This document shows positions 1-9,599 of a DNA stretch of 64,000 nt, piece after piece. The notes below the pieces were generated by a model. That model was not told the DNA's origin. It searched no databases and saw only the letters and a list, made by a program, of their open reading frames with translations. The position numbers and the translations under genes were made by a program. Within the stretch, counting starts at the first letter, position 1, and every line of letters starts with the position of its first letter. Source of the stretch: a virus; the IMG/VR virus record IMGVR_UViG_3300035698_026680, positions 1 through 64,000 of that record. The stretch is one strand, 5' to 3'.

Positions 1-1
1 T

Positions 2-94
2 AATCAAGAGAGCGATGTTATCAGAGTATTAAGAAAGGACTGTCCGCCTATTGACTTTCCTGTAAGTAAATATTCGGGCTTGCCTAAAAAGTAA
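2..94 (+). CDS. C-terminal end of a protein cut by the window edge
   Basis: An open frame runs in from the window edge and stops at TAA 92-94, leaving about 30 residues ending in SKYSGLPKK. It lies upstream of the structural module, so it is probably the tail of a head or packaging protein. Too little remains to assign a family. Confidence 0.5.
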   Translation, partial: NQESDVIRVLRKDCPPIDFPVSKYSGLPKK

Positions 95-150
95 AAGTTA
101 ACGGTCATTTGCAATACAATGCGCCGACTTGTTCGGAGGAATACAATCCT

Positions 151-693
151 ATGGCTATAAAATCACCTGGAAAACTAAGTGACCCACTAGAGAGAAAAGC
201 TAGAAGGGAACTTAAATACGAATGGACTGCTCTATACGGAAACAAGGTAGAGTTAAAACAGTATGATGAAAAAAGGGGCTTAGTTCACAATTTCAGGCAT
301 ATAGACCAAAAGAAGGTACAAGAGTTTGTATTAAAATCGAAAACAGGGATGAGATTCACGATCTCTGTTAATCTTTTGACTGGACTTTTTTATATTAACG
401 AAAAACCAGTTAAAGAGATTTTAATAGAAAATACTCGCATTCCTCTTGGTCTATCTTTTTTTGGAAAAAGGATAGAATCCCCTTGGGGAAGAAAAGCGAA
501 GTTAATCTATGTGCGACATGTTAGGAGAGATTTCAATATGGGTTTTGGGACAACAAGCGTTGCGATGACCTATGAACTGGGATACGAAGCAGAAGTAAAC
601 GGAGAACATGAAAAGCACACCATCGTTATTGATGAAAGAGGACATTTCGGAATCCCTATGACTCTAGAACAAGAAGGCTTCAAAGCATTGTAG
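151..693 (+). CDS. Hypothetical protein next to the structural module
   Basis: A 180-residue protein with no family I recognise. An upstream TTG at 109 would also open this frame. I prefer ATG 151 because GGAGGA (135-140) lies 10 nt before it and the region around 109 has no such site. The N-terminus is basic (SDPLERKARREL) and the rest looks like alternating beta strands. There is no signal peptide or membrane segment. It is followed at once by a terminator, so it ends a transcription unit from upstream. Confidence 0.75.
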   Translation: MAIKSPGKLSDPLERKARRELKYEWTALYGNKVELKQYDEKRGLVHNFRHIDQKKVQEFVLKSKTGMRFTISVNLLTGLFYINEKPVKEILIENTRIPLGLSFFGKRIESPWGRKAKLIYVRHVRRDFNMGFGTTSVAMTYELGYEAEVNGEHEKHTIVIDERGHFGIPMTLEQEGFKAL

Positions 694-716
694 AATTCAA
701 ATAAACCAAGTATAGG

Positions 717-757
717 CTCAGTTTAAGGCTAGTTTTAGTCTAGACTGAGTTTTTTTA
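717..757 (+). terminator. Rho-independent terminator
   Basis: CTCAGT (717-722) pairs with ACTGAG (744-749). An inner CTAG (729-732) pairs with CTAG (740-743), and a run of T follows from 750. It separates the gene ending at 693 from the fibre-type genes that start at 805. Confidence 0.8.
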
Positions 758-804
758 ATGAACTAATATGTTTAAATCTTTAATTTACTTTACCCATACC
801 TAAT

Positions 805-1803
805 ATGGCATTTAAAGACGGACTATCAGCATTTTTGACTACCTGGAGTGGTGTTCATACCGCTTTTTCGTTTAATCAATCTAATGCAAACACTGGTACA
901 GATACTAGCCATGACAGTAATGCGGCAAGTTTTTCCCAAGCTGATATTAGTGACTTCCCGAATTATGGTCAAAACGCAGATTGTAATCCCGCAAGTGGTG
1001 GGGATATGGACATATATTCAGTTGTTGACAACTGTATGATGTTGTATATTCCAGCCGCCCTTTCAACTGGTGTATATGGGCTTTGGTATAACGGTGGTGG
1101 AACAAACGCTCAGGGTGCTTTTATTAAGTCTGAGTCTAATGGAACGACAATTACGCTTGCAATTTCACACAACGCTAGTGGCACAAATCAGGATTACGAC
1201 ACCTATGTTATTACTGAGCGTGGCTGGGTTTGTGTGGGATTTCAGTTCGAAGATAACTCTGGCAATATGGCAATTTGGGTTAATGGGGTCAATGTTTCGG
1301 AAGTAGCTCGCTCTTACAATTTACTTTATGGTTCTGGAAACCCTGGCATTGGTGATAATAATGGTGATGGTATTCCCGGTTGGGCTGCGGAAAGTACAAT
1401 AAACGGCTCAGGCATAATTATTGCTAACTTTATAGCCGACAATAAAAATGATGATAATACCCAACCCGCCGGAAATGGTGATAGTTTTTATACAGATTAT
1501 TATGATGAACATTTAGCTGAAGAGACGATTACACAAACAATAACTGCTAAAGGGAATATTGCTGTTTTCATAGAAAAAATAAGAACCGTTACTGCAAAAG
1601 CGTCTATAAAAATATTTGCCCAACCAAGAACAATTTCAGCAAAGGCAAGTATTCGGTCAACAATAATTGATAAAACAATTTCTGCTAAAGCGGAAATTCA
1701 TATGTTCGTAGAATTATTTGATAGTGATACTTATAAAGATGCAGGAGAAACAGACGCAGATTGGGACACGGCAACTGAACGTGTTTATCTGCCCTTAATA
1801 TAA
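805..1803 (+). CDS. LamG-like structural protein with four 14-residue repeats
   Basis: A 332-residue virion protein. Residues about 70-215 read like a LamG/concanavalin-type jelly roll (runs such as YVITERGWVCVGFQFED and MAIWVNGVNVSE). Residues about 240-300 carry four copies of the (Q/R/K)-T-I-x-A-K-x-x-I repeat that fills the next gene. The last 35 residues are acidic. There is no clear Shine-Dalgarno sequence before ATG 805. It sits before the head-tail connector genes, so it could decorate the head rather than the tail. The structural role is inferred; the repeat homology is visible. Confidence 0.8.
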   Translation: MAFKDGLSAFLTTWSGVHTAFSFNQSNANTGTDTSHDSNAASFSQADISDFPNYGQNADCNPASGGDMDIYSVVDNCMMLYIPAALSTGVYGLWYNGGGTNAQGAFIKSESNGTTITLAISHNASGTNQDYDTYVITERGWVCVGFQFEDNSGNMAIWVNGVNVSEVARSYNLLYGSGNPGIGDNNGDGIPGWAAESTINGSGIIIANFIADNKNDDNTQPAGNGDSFYTDYYDEHLAEETITQTITAKGNIAVFIEKIRTVTAKASIKIFAQPRTISAKASIRSTIIDKTISAKAEIHMFVELFDSDTYKDAGETDADWDTATERVYLPLI

Positions 1804-1804
1804 T

Positions 1805-4800
1805 ATGACAACATTAACAGTTTACGCCAGAGCTCATATTAGAAAATCTGATGATGCCTATAAGTTTAGAATTGTTCAGTCGATTGCCCTTGATGATCTT
1901 AATGGCTGGGCTCCAACTTCTTCGACAGCTCAAGGAGCTGGAAGGGTAGAGTTTGACCCAAGGCAATACCCAGGTGGAACCAAATTCTACTTTTGCGGAT
2001 GGATAAGGCAAACTGGTGCCGGAGAAACTGTCCATGTTGAATTATGGGACGATACCAATGGAGCAAGTCTTGGTGAAATAACAACCACTGCAACCAGTCT
2101 TGAATATAATGTAGTCGAAATTACTAGATGGACAAATGAAAGCAGAACCTTAACTCCAAGATTCTGGCGATCAAATAATGGCGGAACCGTTCAGATGTAT
2201 AACGCCTTTCTTTTGATTGTCGTCCCAACAGATAGAGATTTTCTATCTCTTTGGTCTTCACAATACTGGATGTGTTTTGGACAAGAATCAATTTCATCTA
2301 CCGATTATGACGATGAAGAATCGCAAGGATTAGGAAGATTCTACTACGACTCAAGTAAGTTTAAGGGGACAACAACAATTCGTTTTCAAGCAACATTTAG
2401 TTTTGGTGATAGCGATACAGCCTACGCACGGCTTTATAACCTAACTGATGAGTCAGAAGTAAGCGGATCTGAAGTTTCTCACACAGCAAGCAGTGGCACA
2501 TTTTCTGAACTATCAGACCCAATTACTCTTGTTACTGGCAAAGAATACATCGTTCAAATTAAATCGGACAATGAAGATTGCTATCTGAGACAATCAAATT
2601 TGATTATTGACCAGGAAGATGTTGCTGGAGATGGGTCAATCAATCAAGTAAGATCATACGAAAAGATAGTTAAAAGCGGAGCCACTTCAGGGACAACATG
2701 GATAGAGAGTGCTTATAATGCACTCTCTACTAGACCAGATCCCTATACATGGCAATTGGTTACTAGAGAGTCATTTTTGCAAGCCTTTATGAAGGTGGCA
2801 GGAGCCAGCGATGGCGGTTCTATAGCTGTTAAAGATGAAGACGAAGGGATTTATACAATTATTGGGGGAATTCTTGAAGAACAGCCATTAACGATATCTT
2901 TTCAGCGATTTACGACTAGAGTACACAGATTTCCAGTAACTTCAGTTAAATTTAATGCCCTGTCTTATATCAGAGAAAGACATGCAGGGGGAGCAAGTGA
3001 TTTGTTTTCCTTCTCTGCTTTTTACATAATCACTGACTCTTATCTTAATGGAAGCAGTGCTCGCTATGTTCAGGTAAAAGCTAATATTTTTGCCACAACG
3101 CCAAGACCAATCACAGCTAAGGCAAGAATTTTAAAACACGATGTCGTCCTAACCACTTACTATTTTGATGCTTCTGATGCTGGACCAAATGATCCAGATA
3201 CCGCCTGGGCTGATGATGCTAATGCTTTTAACGGAGAAACAGAAAATTATGCTTCTTGTTCAACTCGGAGAGTCGGAGATGATAATGGATTAAATGCTAC
3301 TGGTACAAATGCCCCTGCCAGTCACGAGAAGTCGGCGATTCAATTAGTGAAAATGCGGTTCTATATGCAGACTCCAGAAGGAACATTTGATTATCTTGAT
3401 TGGAAAGTTGAATCTGGGGCAGAGCATTTAATCACTACTTTTGGAACTTTTATAGATTCTTACTATACATCAAGCACAGATGCCCTTTGGACTCCTTATT
3501 ACCTTATAGAAGATCCAGCTGATGGTTGGACATGGGCAAAAATACAAGCATTAAAAATCACTCTTTGGAATGACAACTGGAATGATGCAGAAGATCGAGT
3601 ATTCAAAGTAGAGATACTTGTTTATCACAATACGCCAACCCCACAGACGATTCAAGCTAAGGGAAGAGTTGCTAGCTATTCTTTTCCAGCGACAGCCCAA
3701 TCAAGTGCAATTAAGACATTGGCAGGCGATCTTCAGTTTGCTACCGCAACCCTGACAGCAGTTGATAGTATTCCCGCTAATACTTCAATCACTTATTATC
3801 TTTCTGCCGATGGTGGGAATAATTGGGAAGAAGTTACAGATGAAGTAGAGCATTCTTTTGTAGATAAGGGCACTGACCTAAGATGGAAGGCAATTCTCAC
3901 AACAACCGACTCTAAAGTTACCCCATATATTGAGACAGTTTCCGTTGACTGGACAACCGAATCGGCAGCAGCGGCAGAACAAACTATCACAGCAAAAGGG
4001 CGAATTCAGAAGCAATTTACACAGACGATCACCGCCAAGGGTCGAATTCAAATAGTCACAACTCAAACAATAAGTGCGAAAAGCCGAATCCAAAAAGACA
4101 GAACAGAAACAATCACGACTAAAGGACGGATTCAAATTGGCTTAACTCAGACAATAACTGCCAAGGCCAATATAAAAGTTACTTCAACACAAACGATTGA
4201 AGCAAAAGCCTCATTGATGAGGGAATTCAGTCAAACGATTAGTGCTAAAGCAAGAATTGGCATTTCTTCATCCCAAACAGTTACCGCAAAAGCCAGAATT
4301 AAAAAGCAGTTTAATCAAACGATAACTACTAAAGGTCGAATTCAAATATCTGGTTTACAAACTATAACTGCCAAGGCTTTAATTAAAAAGGAAACAAGTC
4401 AAACGATAACTGCCAAAGGGGTAATTACTAAGTCTTTTTCACAAACAATCGAAGCTAAAGGAAGAATCCAAATAACCTTTACCCAAACAATCACTGCAAA
4501 GGGTAGAATTACTATTGCTTCAAGTCAAACCATCACGGCAAAGGGGAGAATCACAGCTTTGCAAACACAAACAATAACGGCAAAGGTTAGTATTAAAAAA
4601 CTATCTACTCAAACAATTTCGGCTAAAGGAAGCATAAAAAGAGAGTTTGAACAAACAATTAGTGCCAAAGCCAGAATTGGACTTTTAACAACTAAGACAA
4701 TTACAGCAAAGAGTCGAATCACAAAAGAATTCACACAGACGATAACTGCCAAAGGGAACATAAAAGCAACGCAAGATCAAACAATCGAAGCCAAGGCCGC

Positions 4801-6436
4801 CATTAAACTCACAACCACACAAACCATAAGTGCAAAAACGGCGATCCAAAGGACACTTACACAAACCCTAACAGCAAAAGGTCGAATAACTATTAGTGGA
4901 AGTCAGACCCTAACTGCCAAGGGGCGGATTCAAAAACAGTTTAGCCAAAGCATACAAGCAAAAGGACGAATAACGATTTCTAGTACTCAAGCGATTAGTG
5001 CAAAGGCTTCTCTTGAAAAACCAACCTATCAGTATATTTCTGCCAAAGGACGGATCGAAGTACAAAGTCAGCAAACAATTACGGCCAAGGGAAGAATAAC
5101 TATTTCTAGTGAACGAACCATCACTTCTAAGGGTGATATTAAAAAGCAAACTACCCAAACAATTGAAGCAAAAGGAAGAATTCAACTAGCGGGAATTGGG
5201 GTTACGATTGATGCTAAAGCAAGAATTGAAAAAGAAGAATCAAGAACAATTTCTGCAAAGGGAGCAATTTCACGAACGTTCGAACAAACGATTTCCGCTA
5301 AAGGCAAGATTCAGAAGATCTTTACTCAAACACTATCAGCTAAAGGAAGAATTAGAGCGACTACGAGTCAAACTATTCAAGCCCTAGCTTCAATAAAGCG
5401 ATTAGCGGTCACTAGAACCATTCAAGCTAAAGGAAGGATACAAATTGCCACAAGTCAGTCTATTCAGGCAATAGGTCGTATCCAACAAGCCAGAACACAG
5501 ACTATAGGCGCTCTTGGGCGCATCAAAAAGCAGTTTAGCCAAACTATTGAAGCCAAAGGAAGAATCGGAGTTTTTGGCGGAAAAACAATTGATTCTAAGG
5601 CAAATATTAGGACAAGTATTAGTCAAACAATAAATGCAAAGGGAAGAATAACTGATGTAGGAACTCAAACAATAGAAGCCAAAGGAAGAATAACAATACT
5701 TGGTTCGCAAACAATTCAAGCAAAGGCTTCAATACAAAAAACATCTAGCCGAACGATTGAAGCTGTTGGGCGAATCGAAACGATTAGTACACAAACCCTG
5801 AGTGCTAAAGGAAGAATTCAAAGACAATCTAGCCAAACAATAAGCGCTAAGGGTTACATTGAAATTGTTTCTGAAAAAACAATCAGCGCAAAAGGACGAA
5901 TTGAGAGAAGTCAAGAACAAACGGTTAATGCAAAGGGAAGAATTGGTATTGTTTCTCAACAAACGATAGATGCAAAAGCAAATATCACAACAACAATAAC
6001 TCAAACAATTAGTGCTTTGGCGAGAATTTGTCGCGGTCAAACAATCGAAGCAAAAGCAAACATAAAAGCGGTAGCGACTCAAAGCATTTCCGCTAAGGGA
6101 AATATTCTTCTAACACAAGAGAAAACTATACAAACAAAAGCAAGTATATTAAAATTATTTGCAAAGACTATTCAGGCCAAGGGTTACATAATAACCTGGG
6201 AAGTTATCGACATCATAGATCAGGTAAGAGATCAAAAGATTGTTGATGAAGTAACCTATGTCAAAGAAATTACTAGAGAAATAAGTTATACTAAGGTTGA
6301 GACAGTCAACATCGTTGACGAAAGGTCACAGGTTAAGGATCTTCCTAGAACAAGGCCAAGAGTTATTGAAATCACTGACCTAAGCAGAACCCAACAAATT
6401 AAATGGATTACTGCTAAGGCCAGAATAAGGAGTTAA
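1805..6436 (+). CDS. Giant repeat fibre-like structural protein
   Basis: A 1543-residue protein starting one base after the stop of its neighbour. Residues 1-725 are several beta-rich, possibly carbohydrate-binding modules: an early jelly-roll-like stretch, a module near 450-610, and one around 640-720 with SITYYLSADGGNNW. Stray repeat copies sit between them near residues 420-445 and 612. Residues 726-1467 are 53 tandem units of about 14 residues. The last 75 residues are charged and end with another copy (ITAKARIRS). The form suggests a long thin beta-structured shaft. The location, before the connectors, leaves head fibre or tail fibre open. Confidence 0.85.
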   Translation: MTTLTVYARAHIRKSDDAYKFRIVQSIALDDLNGWAPTSSTAQGAGRVEFDPRQYPGGTKFYFCGWIRQTGAGETVHVELWDDTNGASLGEITTTATSLEYNVVEITRWTNESRTLTPRFWRSNNGGTVQMYNAFLLIVVPTDRDFLSLWSSQYWMCFGQESISSTDYDDEESQGLGRFYYDSSKFKGTTTIRFQATFSFGDSDTAYARLYNLTDESEVSGSEVSHTASSGTFSELSDPITLVTGKEYIVQIKSDNEDCYLRQSNLIIDQEDVAGDGSINQVRSYEKIVKSGATSGTTWIESAYNALSTRPDPYTWQLVTRESFLQAFMKVAGASDGGSIAVKDEDEGIYTIIGGILEEQPLTISFQRFTTRVHRFPVTSVKFNALSYIRERHAGGASDLFSFSAFYIITDSYLNGSSARYVQVKANIFATTPRPITAKARILKHDVVLTTYYFDASDAGPNDPDTAWADDANAFNGETENYASCSTRRVGDDNGLNATGTNAPASHEKSAIQLVKMRFYMQTPEGTFDYLDWKVESGAEHLITTFGTFIDSYYTSSTDALWTPYYLIEDPADGWTWAKIQALKITLWNDNWNDAEDRVFKVEILVYHNTPTPQTIQAKGRVASYSFPATAQSSAIKTLAGDLQFATATLTAVDSIPANTSITYYLSADGGNNWEEVTDEVEHSFVDKGTDLRWKAILTTTDSKVTPYIETVSVDWTTESAAAAEQTITAKGRIQKQFTQTITAKGRIQIVTTQTISAKSRIQKDRTETITTKGRIQIGLTQTITAKANIKVTSTQTIEAKASLMREFSQTISAKARIGISSSQTVTAKARIKKQFNQTITTKGRIQISGLQTITAKALIKKETSQTITAKGVITKSFSQTIEAKGRIQITFTQTITAKGRITIASSQTITAKGRITALQTQTITAKVSIKKLSTQTISAKGSIKREFEQTISAKARIGLLTTKTITAKSRITKEFTQTITAKGNIKATQDQTIEAKAAIKLTTTQTISAKTAIQRTLTQTLTAKGRITISGSQTLTAKGRIQKQFSQSIQAKGRITISSTQAISAKASLEKPTYQYISAKGRIEVQSQQTITAKGRITISSERTITSKGDIKKQTTQTIEAKGRIQLAGIGVTIDAKARIEKEESRTISAKGAISRTFEQTISAKGKIQKIFTQTLSAKGRIRATTSQTIQALASIKRLAVTRTIQAKGRIQIATSQSIQAIGRIQQARTQTIGALGRIKKQFSQTIEAKGRIGVFGGKTIDSKANIRTSISQTINAKGRITDVGTQTIEAKGRITILGSQTIQAKASIQKTSSRTIEAVGRIETISTQTLSAKGRIQRQSSQTISAKGYIEIVSEKTISAKGRIERSQEQTVNAKGRIGIVSQQTIDAKANITTTITQTISALARICRGQTIEAKANIKAVATQSISAKGNILLTQEKTIQTKASILKLFAKTIQAKGYIITWEVIDIIDQVRDQKIVDEVTYVKEITREISYTKVETVNIVDERSQVKDLPRTRPRVIEITDLSRTQQIKWITAKARIRS
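3980..6205 (+). repeat. 53-copy tandem array of 42-bp coding repeats
   Basis: The encoded unit is Q-T-I-x-A-K-G-R-I followed by five variable residues, 14 residues in all. I count 53 units, which matches 2226 bp exactly. Two units have 15 residues and one has 12. Third codon positions differ widely between units while the protein consensus holds, so the array is old and maintained by selection on the protein, not a recent expansion. Confidence 0.95.
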
Positions 6437-6438
6437 AA

Positions 6439-7413
6439 ATGCTAGATCAAATTTTAAAAGACACGGCTGACAAAATCGAAGTTGATATCTACTACAATAA
6501 TGTTTTAACTGCACCCGATTCTATTAGCATCAGAGAAATCAGAGATCCTAACGGAGTTGTTATCCTTACCAGTCAGGCAGTAGTTGCAGGATCTACAACG
6601 GGAAGATATGAATACACAATGGCATCTGCCTATACATCGGTTTTGGGAGTTTATACTGCCATTTGGAGATTTGTAATTAATAGTGCGACCTACGAACACA
6701 CCCAATCCTTTGAAGTAGTATCTACGCTAAGACAAGGATATATTGTTCCCCAGGAAGTAAGAGATTTGTCTGTTTATCCAGAAATCACTGCCGATAAACC
6801 AGTAGACGCAGTTCTCCAAAAATACATTGATAGATCCACTAGTATTATGGATGCCTATTTTGGAAGTTCTATAAACTATGCTATTTACACAGAAAAAATT
6901 CGGTGCGTTTTAGACAAACCACACAATGGGGTTCATATTCAGCTTAGACATAGACCAATCATTAGCTTAACAAGTGTCCAATTAATGCAGGGGCCAACCA
7001 ATACCTTAGATTTAAATGTCGATTATATTAGGATCAACGAATTGGCGGGCTATCTTGAATACTTCCAAGATATTTCTGTTCCTACTCTAAGAATTTGTAT
7101 TTTTGATCCAACTAAAACACAGATTATTCCTGTCGCTACGGTTGTTTATACCGCAGGCTATATCACCGTCCCTGACAATGTAAAGATGGCGGCGGCGATG
7201 ATAGTTGAAGAATTGTATAAACAGACCAAAGGGGATGACCAAAAGTTAAGCAGATTTAAAATTCAGGATATTTCAGAAACATATAAAGATTCTAAGTCTT
7301 TACAGCAATCGAAAAAGGAAATAGGAATGGAAGGGGCAGATACAATTGTTAAATTATTAAGACCCTATGTACAACCATTTAGAAGATTTGGGTTTGCAGG
7401 GCCGTTAGGATAA
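6439..7413 (+). CDS. Head-tail connector (gp6/gp15-like adaptor) with N-terminal Ig-like domain
   Basis: A 324-residue protein. Residues about 1-100 look like an immunoglobulin-like beta sandwich. From about residue 108 the protein resembles the helical head-tail adaptors of HK97 gp6 and SPP1 gp15, which sit under the portal (VPQEVRDLSVYPEI, then helices ending in KMAAAMIVEELYKQ). It starts three bases after the giant repeat protein and is followed by the stopper, tube-completion and terminator genes in the usual order. The family is assigned from pattern and gene order. Confidence 0.7.
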   Translation: MLDQILKDTADKIEVDIYYNNVLTAPDSISIREIRDPNGVVILTSQAVVAGSTTGRYEYTMASAYTSVLGVYTAIWRFVINSATYEHTQSFEVVSTLRQGYIVPQEVRDLSVYPEITADKPVDAVLQKYIDRSTSIMDAYFGSSINYAIYTEKIRCVLDKPHNGVHIQLRHRPIISLTSVQLMQGPTNTLDLNVDYIRINELAGYLEYFQDISVPTLRICIFDPTKTQIIPVATVVYTAGYITVPDNVKMAAAMIVEELYKQTKGDDQKLSRFKIQDISETYKDSKSLQQSKKEIGMEGADTIVKLLRPYVQPFRRFGFAGPLG

Positions 7414-7414
7414 A

Positions 7415-7846
7415 ATGTCAATTCGAAGAATACCAGACAGGTATCTAAAAGATACTCTTTATATTTATCGTGAATCGGCAACTATTGATGCAGTTGGAGA
7501 TTTTGATACTGTTAAAAGTCTTGCCTATGGGCAAATGAAGGCTAATGTCCAACCCCAAACTTCCGAAGCTGAATACGATATTCAAGGAACGATTCATAAA
7601 CAAACTCACTCTGCATATTTCAATAGATTCGTAGATGGAGTAAAAAGAGAAATTATTTTGGGAGACATTGTTTTGCGCGAAGATACTGGAAAAAGTTTTC
7701 TCGTCATAGGAATTCAGGAGTTAGAAGGGGCTAACCCAATGATTACTGATAGTCATCATTTCAAACTAATTCTAAAGAGAACAACTGGATATTTTGAAGG
7801 AATCACTCAATTTAAGATGGTTACTTCAAGAGCAAAAATAGTATGA
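7415..7846 (+). CDS. Head-tail joining / stopper protein
   Basis: A 143-residue protein with the size and strand pattern of the head-closure proteins that follow gp6-type adaptors (SPP1 gp16 or HK97 gp7 class). It opens with IPDRYLKDTLYIYRES, typical of small beta-barrel stoppers. Its TGA overlaps the next start (ATGA), so the two are translationally coupled. Assignment rests mainly on synteny. Confidence 0.65.
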   Translation: MSIRRIPDRYLKDTLYIYRESATIDAVGDFDTVKSLAYGQMKANVQPQTSEAEYDIQGTIHKQTHSAYFNRFVDGVKREIILGDIVLREDTGKSFLVIGIQELEGANPMITDSHHFKLILKRTTGYFEGITQFKMVTSRAKIV

Positions 7847-8352
7847 AAATAAGTTTGTCTATCTCAAATGTAAAAGAAACATTAAAAAACCTGAAGGAAG
7901 CTGGAATAGTTATTAAAAAGGACTTCCAGGGTGAATTAATCGAACATGGCAAAAGCCTTAGAGATCAGGCAAAAGAAATTCTCGAATCAGAGTCTCAAAT
8001 GAGAACAAATAAGAAATATTGGACAGGAAATTTAAAAGATTCGATAAAAATGAATATTATCGAAAGAGACGACGAAGTGGTTGGAATTTCCGTTGGTCCC
8101 GATATGAGAGTTGCTCCTTACGCTGAATGGATTGAAATTGGACATTTTACTGGATACGGGGCAAAACATGGGGGACAATGGTGGGAAGGTTATCATTATT
8201 TAGAACAAGCCTATCTTAGGGTCGCACCTGAAATAACCAATCAAATAGCAAAAACTTTAAGAGTTAGTTTGAATCGGTTCGAAAGAACCCATTTTAAGAG
8301 AACAAGACATAAAACAACTGGAAAATTTGTTAAAGGATTTGGAAACCTATAA
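7843..8352 (+). CDS. HK97 gp10-like neck / tail-completion protein
   Basis: A 169-residue protein: a helical start (ISNVKETLKNLKEAG), then YWTGNLKDSIK and a segment with APYAEWIEIGH. This matches the gp10-like neck proteins, which carry a tG-L-x-x-S motif and a YA-x-x-x-E-x-G-T type motif. It sits between stopper and tail terminator as expected. The C-terminus is basic. Confidence 0.75.
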   Translation: MKISLSISNVKETLKNLKEAGIVIKKDFQGELIEHGKSLRDQAKEILESESQMRTNKKYWTGNLKDSIKMNIIERDDEVVGISVGPDMRVAPYAEWIEIGHFTGYGAKHGGQWWEGYHYLEQAYLRVAPEITNQIAKTLRVSLNRFERTHFKRTRHKTTGKFVKGFGNL

Positions 8353-8354
8353 AT

Positions 8355-8795
8355 ATGCCAACATACGATAAAAATCTACACTATTTAAAAGAAGCAATTT
8401 TTGCCAAATTAAACGATGATGCTACTTTAAAGAGCCTATTGGGTGCAACTGGAAGAATTTACCATAGAAATCCACCAAAAGCTCCCCAATACCCCAGCAT
8501 TGTGTATTCGATCATCTCTGATAGAGACAATGTTTTTAACGAAGATCGAAGCACTGGCGAAGTTACTGGAACATATTTCCGTACCACAATATTTAGTAAA
8601 AGTAAAAAAACAGAAGAGTTAGACAACTTAGAAGCGAGAGTAAAAGCGCTATTGCATGGTCAAACCAGCTTGAATACAAGTAAGGTAATCTGCTATAGTT
8701 GTTTTAGAGAAAATCTTTTGGAACCCAGGAAAGATCCCGATTTACAAATTTGGATTTATCCGATAAGATATAGAGTAGTCTGGGCAGTAAAGTAA
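8355..8795 (+). CDS. Tail terminator-like protein
   Basis: A 146-residue protein resembling the tail-terminator family (SPP1 gp17 / DUF3168 type). It has a helical first 30 residues ending in LLGATGRIYH, a P-x-x-P-x-x-P-S-I-V-Y strand, and a closing beta hairpin with IWIYPIRYRVVW. In the virion such proteins cap the tail tube at the neck. Its position directly before the tube region supports this. Confidence 0.65.
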   Translation: MPTYDKNLHYLKEAIFAKLNDDATLKSLLGATGRIYHRNPPKAPQYPSIVYSIISDRDNVFNEDRSTGEVTGTYFRTTIFSKSKKTEELDNLEARVKALLHGQTSLNTSKVICYSCFRENLLEPRKDPDLQIWIYPIRYRVVWAVK

Positions 8796-8824
8796 AAATA
8801 GTATTAGCAAAAGGAGGAAGTATT

Positions 8825-9190
8825 ATGACAAGCAATCTAAAGGTCAGTTCTGAGAATAAGGGAGCTTTAATTAAAAAACCGTCTTACCTTATTGAGATGG
8901 AAGCTAAGTGGAAAAGGTGGACTAAAATTGACGATAAAGAAGCCTTTGAAGCCTTAAAAGATTTAACGGGCGATCTTTGGGGAGAATTGAGAAAGCTACA
9001 AGCTATTCTTTGTAAAGAATGCGAGAATAGAAAACTCCCAGAAGATTTTAAAGAATTCGTCAAAGTCCAGATTCGGGATTCTTGGAGAGACATTATCGGG
9101 CATCAAAAAATTGGTTTAGATAAATTATGTATTGTCGTTCGAAAACATTTAAAGGAGGAAGATGGCAAGGAAGAAAAGAAAGTTTCATAG
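8825..9190 (+). CDS. Hypothetical helical protein in tail module
   Basis: A 121-residue, highly charged and mostly helical protein with a strong AAAGGAGG site before ATG. No family is recognised. The last 29 bp overlap the next gene. It sits between the tail terminator and tube genes, where small chaperones or decoration factors are common, but nothing in the sequence proves such a role. Confidence 0.7.
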   Translation: MTSNLKVSSENKGALIKKPSYLIEMEAKWKRWTKIDDKEAFEALKDLTGDLWGELRKLQAILCKECENRKLPEDFKEFVKVQIRDSWRDIIGHQKIGLDKLCIVVRKHLKEEDGKEEKKVS

Positions 9191-9542
9191 AACAATAAAA
9201 GGAAAAAAGACTGCCATTAGATCGTCTTTTGATAAAGTGAAAGTAAAAGAACCTAAGATTAAAGTAGAACCCAAAAGGGTTACTAGAAAAATTATCCGAC
9301 CTAGAGTACAATATAGAGAAATAGTTTATGTCGGAACCGCTAATAAATCCACAGTAGTAGGAAAAGTTACGGGCAAAAAGTATACATTTTTGAAGAATGC
9401 GTACAACATGCCAAAACCTACTAAAGTGAATGAGAGTGATTGTTTAGGTATATTAGCGATTAAAGGAAAAGGTTGTGCTCGTAGGAATCCCGAAGCACTC
9501 TTCATGTCAAAGCTTGATTGGGATCTCGAGTCAAAAGGTTAA
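9162..9542 (+). CDS. Hypothetical basic protein in tail module
   Basis: A 126-residue protein with a strong GGAGGA site 5-6 nt before ATG inside the preceding gene. The first 55 residues are lysine/arginine-rich (ARKKRKFHRT). The second half is compact, with V-T-G-K-K-Y-T-F and a Cys-containing SDCLGILAIKGKGCARR stretch. Function unknown. The basic tail could bind nucleic acid or a protein partner during assembly. Confidence 0.7.
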   Translation: MARKKRKFHRTIKGKKTAIRSSFDKVKVKEPKIKVEPKRVTRKIIRPRVQYREIVYVGTANKSTVVGKVTGKKYTFLKNAYNMPKPTKVNESDCLGILAIKGKGCARRNPEALFMSKLDWDLESKG

Positions 9543-9599
9543 GTAAAAGCTAAAGGATTAGGACTAGATTTATTAAAAAATATAGGAGGATTCTAATCC

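Noticed and set aside
3878-6082. Four long minus-strand ORFs opposite the repeat array, rich in Cys, Ser and Asn
   Set aside because: They are antisense images of the 42-bp repeat, which has few reverse stops. They have no ribosome sites, and their composition follows from the plus-strand codons.
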